From NCBI RefSeq assembly GCF_018446385.1, contig NC_055987.1:29704202-29768201 (forward strand): a stretch of 64,000 bases of DNA, read 5' to 3'. Source of the DNA: Zingiber officinale. Taxonomy: Eukaryota > Streptophyta > Magnoliopsida > Zingiberales > Zingiberaceae. The notes under the pieces were generated by a model. The model was given only the letters and a program-made list of their open reading frames with translations. It searched no databases and was not told the origin of the DNA. Of this stretch, positions 12,969-24,200 are shown piece by piece (the stretch's first letter is position 1; every line of letters starts with the position of its first letter). The position numbers and the translations under genes were made by a program.

Positions 12969-13265
12969 ATGGCAAGCTCAACGCACGAAGGAGAGCACTT
13001 GGCTCTCGGCTCAAATACACTCCATGAGCATCAACTCGAAGCCGCTGTTGCTGCTGCTGTTTCATGTAAGTATTTCAGCATGAAATCCTTGTTGCTGCTG
13101 CTCTTGTTCGCAGTGTCTTTGTTGGTGCTCCCGCTTGTGCTGCCGCCATTGCCGCCCCCTCCCTCCGTCCTCCTGCTGCTTCCCGTAGCGCTTCTGATTT
13201 CGCTTGTGATCTTGGCTCTTGTGCTTCCCGACATGCGACATATCGCATCGTCTGAGTGTAAATAA
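12969..13265 (+). CDS. ARGOS/OSR-type organ-size regulator
   Basis: A single-exon frame of 98 residues. The core is LVLPPLPPPPSVLLLLPV (residues 56-73), the signature proline turn of the OSR domain. It lies between two hydrophobic helices (about 39-58 and 66-86) and is preceded by KYFSMKSL, the usual YF-x-x-x-SL entry. ARGOS, ARL and OSR proteins are small plant membrane proteins of the ER that promote organ growth and dampen ethylene signalling; this role is family knowledge. The chosen ATG has G at +4 and gives a polar ~35-residue leader, normal for the family. AATAAA overlaps the stop region (about 13262). The neighbours are transposon DNA and spacer. Orthology to a named ARGOS member cannot be fixed by eye. 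Confidence 0.85.
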   Translation: MASSTHEGEHLALGSNTLHEHQLEAAVAAAVSCKYFSMKSLLLLLLFAVSLLVLPLVLPPLPPPPSVLLLLPVALLISLVILALVLPDMRHIASSECK

Positions 13266-13479
13266 ATTTGAGCAAAACGTGCTTCCATATTTTGCAAAGA
13301 AAGAGTTGCCTAATTAAGCCTTTAGATATATGCATTTATCCACTTACGCTGGATTTATTATCTGTTTAATTATGCTCCTAAGCCATAATTGAGATGGTAA
13401 CCATGAGATAAACTTACAGTATTAAGGGTCGAATCCAGATAAAAATTGAGAATATATCCTTCCCCATGTGACTGAGATA

Positions 13480-13675
13480 GGATCCTCTGTCTCTAAATTT
13501 TTCTGTCCCTATGTTTCCTTATCAATCGGACGGATCAGATTATATCTCAAGACATCATGACATCCTTAAAATGTATGTAATATTCTTGTGATGTGCAAGA
13601 CATCCTTGAGATATAATCTGGTCTGTCCGATCGACAGGGGACACAGGAATAGAAAAATTTAGAGACAGAGGATCC
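13480..13675. mobile_element. foldback MITE with long inverted repeats
   Basis: The left arm starts GGATCCTCTGTCTCTAAATT. The right arm is its reverse complement and pairs with it, with mismatches, for ~95 bases, so nearly the whole 196 bp can fold on itself. No target-site duplication is obvious, so the superfamily (Mutator-like or hAT-like) is undecided. Confidence 0.8.
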
Positions 13676-14308
13676 GAACTGCATGTAACCATCTACAATT
13701 TCTTAATTTATTTTATTATAGATGATTTTGAAATTGATTATGTAGAATACTTAGAGTACGCATATGACTTTTGTCTCATTATTTGCTTAATCCATGATAT
13801 AGCCGAGTGGTTCATTATATAATAGATTTATAGAAATAGATAAAAGTTAATTCATGAATAAATTTATAGAAATATCCTCTGTTGTGATGGTCTATTTGAT
13901 TTTTTAATTTATCTTTATATATATATATATATATGATTGTGGAGTCAACTAAACATTTGGGATATGATAATTTCATAAAAATTATCTATAGAGGTAATGG
14001 ATTAAAATAGAGTGAAATCCTATTTTTTCCCCAAGCTATTATATGCCGTGTCCCCTTGAAAATTAGTTTTGGTAGATTATTATAATTTTTCAAAATTAAT
14101 TTTAGAAAAATGAATGATTAATGCCTTAAAATAACTTAGAGCAAATAATATGGCAAGATACTGACCCTTGAGCATATGAGAGCCTCTTACTTATTCTGCA
14201 TTTACTAAATGGATAAGAACTCGTACAATTCACATATGCATATGATCCATAGGGCAACACATGCATAACTCTTGGATTAATATAAATCTTAACATCAAGA
14301 ATATTACC

Positions 14309-14607
14309 AAGGTCGTTTTCTAAGTAATATGTGTTTTAATTTAGATTTATCTAATTCACAACCCCAAAAAAGATTGTTTATAATTAGTCGGATGAAATTT
14401 GAACAATATTATAAAGGTCGTTTTCTAAGTAATATGTGTTTTAGATTTATCTAATACACAAGCCAAAAAAAGATTGTTTATGATTAGTCGGATGAAATTT
14501 GAACAGTATTATAAATGTCGTTTTCTAAGTAATATGTGTTTTAGATTTATCTAATACACAACCTAAAAAAAGATTGTTTATGATTAGTCGGATGAAATTT
14601 AAACACC
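14309..14607. repeat. three tandem ~100-bp repeats
   Basis: Units start at 14309, 14414 and 14515. Each contains GTCGTTTTCTAAGTAATATG and GATTAGTCGGATGAAATTT. The second and third units are most alike, which suggests stepwise duplication. Confidence 0.85.
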
Positions 14608-15070
14608 TAAATTATTAAAAAAATAATAATAATATAAACCTTAACCCCCAAATGCAATTGGTGCAACTTTAGCAATGTGCATTTAGAATGTAATTAAAAA
14701 CGTCTCTTTCAAGTAATTGTTTCGTACTCTAATATTATTTTTCTTTAAAAAAAAAAAGAACAGGCTGTTCTTATACTTTATTCATTTAAATAGATATTAA
14801 AATTTTAAATAAATATTTTAAAGGATGCCTAGAAACGAAAAAAAAAGTTTATTGTTAAATTATTGTTTGATGGACGAAAAATACATACAAAAAAATTATA
14901 ATTATTTTAAAAAAAATCTGCTATCTTAACTGCCCTAGAGCCGTTAAGGTAATTATTTTAATTAGTTAACATTATTACTTATAATAATACAAAATTACTT
15001 AATCACGTGCTAATTACCTGACTGTTTTATGTTCAAGTCCGAAGCGCCATTCGATGTAATCGGCAACTGC

Positions 15071-15170
15071 CACGTGGGGGTTATTTATTAGTCAGTGGCA
15101 CTCTCGGAAATAAATTCAAAGTCGTGGCCCTTTCATTAACGAGAAGAAGGTCCAAGCAGTGGTATAAATA
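15071..15170 (+). promoter_or_regulatory. LARP6 core promoter: G-box and TATA box
   Basis: CACGTG (15071-15076) is a G-box for bZIP/bHLH factors. TATAAATA (15163-15170) lies 45 bases before the first in-frame ATG of LARP6, which would give a very short leader of about 15-20 bases. The promoter assignment rests on motifs and position only. Confidence 0.55.
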
Positions 15171-15215
15171 TTGGACTAGTTGGAGCCCAAGTTGACTAGA
15201 GGGTTGTGCAGATCT

Positions 15216-18200
15216 ATGGCCGACGGTATCCTGGTGCAAACCCTAGGGGACACCGAGGACCGCGCCCTCCTCTCCGGCTTCGGTGGCGCTGACGACCGAT
15301 CTCCAACGGAGTCCGGTGATTCTTCCCTCTCACGATCCCTTTCTTCCAGCCGACTCAACGCCCAGGCAGCAGAGTTTGTCCCCCGCTCCTCGCAGCTCCC
15401 CGATTCTACCCCAGTGCCGATCCGTCATGGACATGCTCCTGTGGCTCACCCAGTGATGCACGTATTCCACCAGGCGCCTCCAAGCTCAAATTATTTTGCT
15501 CCCGGCTCGGGTTCGTTCGAGTACTATGGGGCTGCCCAGTCCGGCGGGTTTAGGGATCACGAGGGTGGACATACGAGTGCTGATCCTGAACGAACCCCTC
15601 TGGATAAGGACGAGCTTCCAGAAGAAGTTATCCAAAAGATCACGAAACAGGTTCGTGTGACTTTGCCTCAAGCATTTCATGAGTTTATATGCTTAATTTC
15701 CTTGTGATATTATCTATAGTGTATTAGAATTGACATTTATCGAAAGATTTATGGTGCTTCATTGGGTTTGTCAGTAAGTTAGGAGATGAACCTTTTAAAC
15801 TGCTCGAGGGTTACTATAACGTGTTTTTCTTAGATAACGCAGCATCTAGCGTCATCAAATATTAATTGGCTTGATAAGACAACTCTACTAGACATATACC
15901 AATTGTTTAGCTCTCATGTGAAGTTTAGTGATTTGGATAGACTGGTTTACTTGAAGAAAATGGAGTAGTGAGACTATAGACGATAGAAAAGTAAATTTTG
16001 TTTTATTAACCAATTCATCATTGATCGGCCTGTTTTTGGACTTATGTTAGATGAATAGAAATTGTAGTATCGAAAGTGTTAGGGGATGGGGGTTTTGAAT
16101 AGCATTCGTGGCTTTTTCATATTTTTCGTAAATCAATAGTATATGCAGTGGAAAAAAGAATTCAAAAGAAGTATCAACAGAGACAAAGCTAATACATTAT
16201 TTTTTACTTGGTTCGGAGCATGTGGTGACTTCTACTCTAAGGTCCGCGATCATCGATCGCATTGTTGGGTTTTTCCAGTCGCAAAAACCGTTTTTTGCGT
16301 TGCAGAAATCCTGAAATTCTCATGCCACAGATCCGTGCGAAGATTAAAATTTCGTAAAACTTCGAGTATGAGTTTTCTAACCTAAATCTAAACTAGATCT
16401 ACAAAGGAGAAGAGCTTTACCCTTGATGCGAAGTCCTTCGCTTAATCCCGCTCGTCCAAAGTTCGTCGAATCTCGAGAGTGTCAAAGTAGACACTCCTTT
16501 ATGTGTATCCACACAAGCAAGAGATGGAGAGACCAAACAAAAGGTGTGCTAGTACCTTTTTAGGGTTCGGCCAAGGGAGGAGAGGGAGAGAAGAGAAGAG
16601 CTTGAGGAAGAAGATGACTTGAATGAAAAATCAATTCAAGCTTGTAACTCCACAAAAAGTGGCCGACCACCTTCAAGTGAGTGGTTATATACTCCATGGA
16701 ATTTCAAGAGTAAAAAACTCTTGATCTCCCTCATGAGGTGGCACACCATGAAGTGGTCTTGATGATGTGGCACATCATCATAAGCCCACTTAATGCCAAC
16801 TCACCAATGAGGTGGCAAATGGTCAAGTCAAACTTGACCCTTCATCTTCCTCTCAAGTCAAGTCAAACTTGACCACTTCTCTCCCTTGGTTGATCTAATC
16901 TAACCATTGGTTCAAATCAATTTTAATTTAATGAATCTCTATTCATTGAATTAAATTAATTAAATGAGTCTAAGTCCAAATTAGACTAACTTAACACATG
17001 AACCAAATTGAGTCTAACTCAATTAGCTCAATTTGGATTACTCTTAATCCAATTTGGTTCATCACATGAGCCTAATCCTTTAGGTTCATCAAATGAACCT
17101 AATCTCCATCTAATTGCCCTTTGTGTGTGACTCTATAGGTTCTTGTAACGTTTGCAATGCTCCTAAACCCATTTAGAAGCATAAGTAATGAGCGGTATCT
17201 AGCAACACATTATTACTACCCAAGTTACAAGAATGTTGAGATCCAACATCACCTTGTGACTACTAATTGTGACTCCTCACAATATATGACATTGTCCTTC
17301 TATCCTAGACATCTAGATTGATCAATATGAGGCATAGACCGTGTCATCCTCTAATCAATCTAAATCTTGAACTCCAAGTAGACTCACTCAATCAAATGAG
17401 CTCAATATCTCATATTCACTCATTTGGGCATGGTCATGCACTTCGTGGTCTCACTCTATCAAAAATATCGATGTCACTCCCGTCATATATGAAGGATAGA
17501 TCCCATCTACATCACTCACATTTCTCCGCATAATTTGTTACATACCCAGTAATCGCCTTTATAGTCCACCCAGTTACGGGTGACGTTTGACGAAGCCAAA
17601 GTACGTAACTCCTTATGTAGGGAACCATGGTGATTTCAGGTCCAAGGACTAGTAGTCATACTAATAGCCATATGAGAAAGTATATGACACTCATATAACG
17701 ATCCATGATACTTTCTCATGACGGGTCATTCAGTATACATTCTCCAATGCATACCCATGTGTTAACTTGATATCTCTATATCTATGACTTGTGAGATCAA
17801 GTCATCGAGTTGACCTACATGCTAGTCTCGTCGTATTAACATTGTCCCTGAATGTTAATACTTGACTAGGAATGATTAAGAGTAGTGTTCCCTATATCAT
17901 CTCACTATCGATTTAACCAATCGATTGATATAGGTAAGAACCTTCTATTCAAGGACGCTATTATACTTAGTTATTTGGCACCAATACAAGTAAGTATAAT
18001 AACCAAAACAAATGCCTTTATTTATATACAAGAATATGATACAATGAGTCCATACAACAATCATCAAATGATTGGCTCTAGGGCTTTAACTAACACGCAT
18101 TTGTTAGACAATCCACTAATAATTTCGAATAAGTACAAGTACAAAGTGATAATATTTAAAAAGCTAAGAATTTTAAAAAACTAGTTAAGAATAACTAGAG

Positions 18201-21200
18201 ATTTATACAAGTAAGAATTTTCAATTGCCTTTTTTCAAAGTTAAAATTTCTAAGTATAAAAACAGAACTTAGAAAAGGTTACAAAGTTAAAATTTCTAAG
18301 TTAAATTTCTCCCAAAATTTTTTTTAACTTTAAGCCCCTCTAGAAAATAGCATTTACTTCTTTTCTTTTTGAAAAATTTTAACTTTTGAAAACTAGCAAC
18401 TTAACTTTTAATCTTTTTCTCCCCCCATTGACCTATATCAAAAATAATTTGCAAAAGAAATGTAAAGAACTCCTCAATTAATGCTTTATTTGAAAAACTA
18501 AAAATTCTAAAGATACAAATGCTTAAATGATTGTTTTGTTTAACGGGGAAAAAATTGCAAAAATGAAAAATTAGGTAAAGTTAATAGCATGAGAATAACT
18601 CTAGAGTCCAAGCATAAATGTAATTTGGAAAATTAATTAGGTTTTGAAAACTTAATTTGGTTAAGAATTAATTAATTTAAGTTTTAAAAATTAATTAAAG
18701 TTTTGAAAATTAATTTAAGTTTTAAAATTAAATTAAAGTTTTGAAAATTAATTAAGGTTTTGAAAAATTAATTTGGTTAAGAATTAATTAATTGAAGTTT
18801 TGAAAATTAATTAAAGTTTTAAAAATTAATTTAAGTTTTGAAAATTACTTTAAGTTTTAAAATTTAAGTTTTGAAAATTAATTAAAGATTAAATCTTGAA
18901 AAAATAATTAAAAAATTAGATCAATTGAATTAATTAGGTTTTAGGTTAGATTCAGTAAATTGATTAATTAAATTAATTAGTTTGAGTTAGGTTAAGTAAT
19001 TGACTAGTTTTAGTTAGGTTAACTAAATTAATTGATTAATTTGAGTTAGGTTAAGTAAAATAATAGATTAGTTTGAGTTAGTTTATGTAAGTCTAAATTG
19101 ATTAATCTTAAGATCTCACCAATTTCTAGATTTTCATTTCCTAGGTTTTTGTGAGATGTTTGATATATTGATATTTTCTTCAATTTAATTTGAAATCTAT
19201 GGATTGATTTACATTTGAGTTAAGGTTAGGTTTAACAGTTAGTCAGTTAAATATTCATTTCAATAATCAGCTTCTAGGCTGGGTGTCAGAGCAACGATCA
19301 CTTCTAGACAAAGTCTTTTATGGAAATTGAATATTTAACTTTCTTTCTGAAAATCCTTGGTATAACTAGTTAAGTGTCGATTAAGCCTAAGTCCTTATCT
19401 AACCACCCTAATCTAGGAAGAAATAAGGAAAATAGTAAATCAAACAATCAAGTAAATCTATCTAATAATAAAGATGGTCTTTTTATTGGTTTCTCTTGGA
19501 TCATAGTCTCGATAAGGTCTATTAAGGTAATGGATTTGATCATTGGGAATTCAATATTGATTAAATCCAACTTGATTAGTCAAGTTAGATTTAGGGACCC
19601 ATACTTGGACTAAACTTCTATTGGTTCGATTTACTAAAGATAAGTAAGATCTGAATCGATGTTTAGGCTTGTATCCGAGTCCAGATCGGTTGTATACGAC
19701 CCTTTATTTTTTAAAAATCAGATCAAGGGTCTTGGAACCCAAAGTGAATTGTTCCAACGTATCCTTGAGTTCTTTGACTTGAGTTTTCAAATTAGAATTT
19801 TCTTCCTCAAGTTGTTGGACTTGAGTTGAAGTTCCAATTTGAATTGACTTGGTCAAAGGACTTGGGTTAGTCTCTTCTTTGAAGGCTTTGACATCCTTTT
19901 GGAGTAACTTGATCCGGATATTGGACTTGGCTAATTTTCTAGATAAGTAAGAAAGTAAATTATGCAATCTAACTAACGATGGACTTACAGTGGAGTTGGA
20001 ATCGTCTGAATTGGATACGGATTCGTAGCTTTGCTCAGACTCAGCTTCTGATTCATTCTCGGACTCGGTTTCGACTACTTGTGCTTGTATTGGTAATGCC
20101 AGAAAACTTGTTCGTCCTCATCTGATTCGTCAGAAGACACAGACTATGTTGCTTTCAAGTCTTCTTTTCTTTTTGTTTTGACATTTCGACTTATAGTGCT
20201 CCTTCTGGTTGCACCTATAACAGGTCACTTCTGATTTGGGCTTCTTGGTTTGAATTGGACTCGACTGCTTCGTCTTCGTTTGTATCACCTTCATGATCTC
20301 TTGTTTGGTGAATCCCTTCTTCTTTTTGTACAATTTTCAAACTAGGTTCATGAGCTCGGCCATGATTTCGTCGCATAATCCGATTCATCTTTGGACTCAG
20401 GTTTGGTTTGGTACTTGTTCTTTGATTCCTTCATCTTGCTTGTACTTTGCAACCAAGACAATATCTTTTTCAATCGGAAGTGCATTAGGCTGTTCATGTA
20501 ATTCGAATTCAGAAAATATTTCGTCTAGTCTAATATTTGAAAGATTCTTGGATATTTTGTAAGCATCTACCATCGATGCCCACAAAGTATTCCTTGGAAA
20601 AACATTTAACGCATATCTTATAATGTTTCGGTGATCCACATTTGGTCTGATCGCATGGAGACCGTCGAGCAAGTCTTGGATCCGAGTGTATAATTGACTC
20701 GCCGATTCATCATCCTGCATTTTAATATCATATAATTTATTTAAAATTAAGTCCCATTTACTTACCTTTGTATCGGAGGTCTTCGTATGCAATTCGATTA
20801 GTTTTTCTCATAAGTCCTTTGCACTTGTGAATGGACCGACTCGGTTCAGTTCGTCTTTGGTAAGGTTGCATTGGAGAGTCTGAGTTATCTTGGCGTCGAC
20901 CTCGATCTTTTTCCTTGGCGCGTCCAACTTGTCGCAGGGGATGAGTACTCCGTCTATGATGGGGAATGTGAATTCGGTTTGAATAATGATCGACTTTTAC
21001 CTGCGTCTTTAGGTGGTACTCTATCTGACCTTCCAGTATCCGAAATCCTCGTTGGAGAAACGAGGAAAACTTGATGCGATACTCCATCGGTACTATAACC
21101 TTCTTGATGGCCATTCGAAATCTTGCACACAAAGAAACGAGGAAAACTTGTTCCACTTGGTCTTGGATTAATAGTGTGGTATGAAAAGTATTGAACTCGA

Positions 21201-24200
21201 GTGGTGTTATACCAACTTTGAGAAACGTAAAACTCGATTTTAAAAAAAAAATTGATCGAAAGGGGTGATAGCATCAATTCTGATCGACTCTGAAAAACTC
21301 AAAAAATACCACGAAAAGAAAAAAAAACATGCTTGAACGGTGGTTGTACTGATTCAGAGTGGTCCCGCTTTGATACCAATTGTAGGATCGAAAGCGCTAG
21401 AGGGAGGGGTGAATAACATTTGTTGCTTTTTCACCTTTTTTGTAATCAATATTATACACAGCGGAAAGAAAGAATTCAAAAGAAGTATCAATGGAGACAA
21501 AGCTAACACATTTTTTACTTGGTTCGGAGCCTGTGGCGACTCCTACTCCAAAGCATGTGATCGTTGATCGCTTTCATTGGACAATCCACTAATAATTCTG
21601 AATAAGTACAAGTTCAGAGTGATAATAGTTTAAGTGCTATAAACAAAATTATACCGACAACTAAAGATTCAGAGATTTGTGCTTTTGGTTGTCGGAGCAG
21701 CAATGTCATGAAGTCTGCCTTTAGAGTTGCAAGAGAGTAAATCGTTAGAGTTGTTATGTTTGAGGTGCTAGTCGAAGTCTATTTTATAGGCCACCTCTGA
21801 GCGTCTGGACCGGTCCCGAGCACCCCCACGTGGTGTCCTCTTGTTGAAACTCTATTTAGCGACTTTTATCCTTACCCAGGCGCCTGGACCACTCCCTTGC
21901 GCTTGGACGCGACGTGTGCCAACCAATCGGAACGTGCTAACTCATCTGCATGCCTAGCTGAGTTCGACCCAGTTTGAGTGCCCAGACCCAGTCTTGGCAC
22001 TTGGATGTCCGAGCGTCTGGACCTAGTCTAGGTGCCTGGATGCCCATTTTTTTTTGGCCAATTTTCCAACTTTGATTTCCTGCACCATAAAGTTAGCACC
22101 AAACAAAATATATCATTTTGATTGAATTTGACAGTCTCAGGACTGTCCGGTTCTAATTTTCGGATGTTTGTGAGACTCTAGGTCGAATCGACGTCTATTG
22201 TTCCATCAATGGGGAACGTGTCTTCACCTACTCTTCTCAGGTAAACTATGCCAAATCGATCGCCGTTTGGATTTTTGCTCAACATCCGAGACTTCAAGAC
22301 TTTCTGTTTGACGTTTGATTCTTGACTCATCCAGTCTTCTGTATGGTGTCCGCGACCTTCAGGACTTTCACCTATTATCCTCGACCAGTAGGATTTTCCT
22401 CCTGATATCCTTGGCCTGCTAAGACTTCTGTCCAGTCCCTCGGACCAAGATTTCCTTGCCTAGCCGCAACTAGGGTTTTCCACCCGTCTAGTATTCATTA
22501 GGACTTTTACTTTGCCTAAACTCACTTAGGACTTTCTTACACACTCATATTTATTAGAACCGCAATAATTCTTAACTTTGAACCCTTTGTCATTATCAAA
22601 ACTTGGGTTCGATGTACTTCCAGCACCGACAGAAATGAGTAAGGGAATAAGAGGTGAGAAAAATAAGAAAGGAAAACACCAATGTAGAGAGAAATGAAGC
22701 AAGAAAATGTTAATAGATTAGTGAAAACCACTTAATTTCTTGTTTCTATCAAACACAAGTGTAGAGAAGAGATGGGATCTAGAATATGTATCTCTGATCA
22801 TAGTTGTGAAAAGTGCGCGCCTGGGTAGTGACCCATGCACAATACTTGAATGAGGCGCACTTAAGCATGCACCTTTTGAGAGGTTAAGGTGTGCTTAAGG
22901 CTCGATTTTCCATACCTTATTGAAATTTTTTAAAAAAATTTAAAGCCTAATGCATACCTTTAATTATCCTTTAAATTAATTAGATTGCATTAACTTGCAT
23001 GCATGCGATATATTTTTCTTGCGTAACTCTTCCTCTCCCCTAGAAAATGAACATTGACCTTCCTTGGTCCTTGCAAACGTATTTAGTTATTTTACTTTGC
23101 GTGACTCTTCCTCTCTAAAAAATCATCATCAAACCCCCCCCCCCCCCCTCCTATTTCATTGATTTTCTCGGTGGTACTGATTTTCAAAAATCAACTCCAT
23201 TTCGATGTTATATTTTGAAGATCAACATCACAGAGAAAATTAGTGAAATAGTTTGTGAATTTGAATGTTAGTGAATTTTATATGTATATTATTGTTTAGT
23301 AGTTTATCAAATATTTGAATTTTGTTAGTGAAATATTTCCTATATATGTTTCAGTTACAAAAGTTTATACCCAAAGCATCTTACTTCGGTAAGGTGTGCA
23401 CCTCACCTTGCACCTAACGTCTCAGGCCCCACAGTACTTATGCGCTTTTGGGTGTCTCATGTCTTAAATAACTATGTCGCGTATTGTTGTTATATCCATT
23501 ATTGGTAGAATAAAGGAGAAAAGGTTGTTTTATCTGTTCTCTCTAGCTATACCCACTCTTTCTATAACGACCCACCTTCTACTACTAAGTTGTAAGGCCG
23601 ATCGCTATATTATGCTGTGCTAAATTACTATTGCGGAAATCTGGATTGATTAAAATTTTACTAAACTGATTACTGTAAAATCTGAACTTAATATTCTAGG
23701 TGTACCTAGGAGTTGTACACATGCTAGGGAAGATAATCTATGTCTCTCGGATGTCCTGCTAGCTGTAATCAGACATTTCAATCGATCCATGAATTGATTG
23801 GGCTGTCGGATCGATCGACCAGGATCGATCGACCTCGATCGCACGGAGGTATGGATCGGTCGCTGACCGATCCACAACCCATCTCGCTTCAGGTATAGGT
23901 GGATCGGTCCACCGACCGATCCAGAGTACACCGATTGGTCGGTAGACCGATCGATGGCTCACCGATCGGTCGGTGGCCGACCGATGCGAGCTTCTACCAT
24001 CGTTAAGATCTCGATCGGCCGGTCGATCGATCCATAAACTTTACGATCGATCGGCCACCGACCGATCCAACAGGCATACCCAACTCGATCGATCTCAGAT
24101 CGATCCGGTTTCGATTTCAATCGAACCCGATTTCAGACTAGTTCGTGCCAAAATCTCATATAAGAGATCTAAAAGTAATTGAAATAAGTTCTAACATCTA

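Larger units (their letters stand above)
13266..15162. other. spacer between ARGOS-like gene and LARP6 gene
   Basis: AT-rich DNA with no gene seen. It holds the foldback MITE at 13480-13675, an (AT)n tract at about 13916-13934, and the three-unit tandem repeat at 14309-14607. Confidence 0.6.

Noticed and set aside
15651-15707. Extension of LARP6 exon 1 to a stop at 15707
   Set aside because: The sequence after CAG at 15650 is an intron donor. The La motif continues exactly in phase at 36772.
22798-23478. hAT-like MITE in the native part of intron 1
   Set aside because: The terminal similarity is short and no 8-bp duplication was found, so it is mentioned only as a weak possibility.
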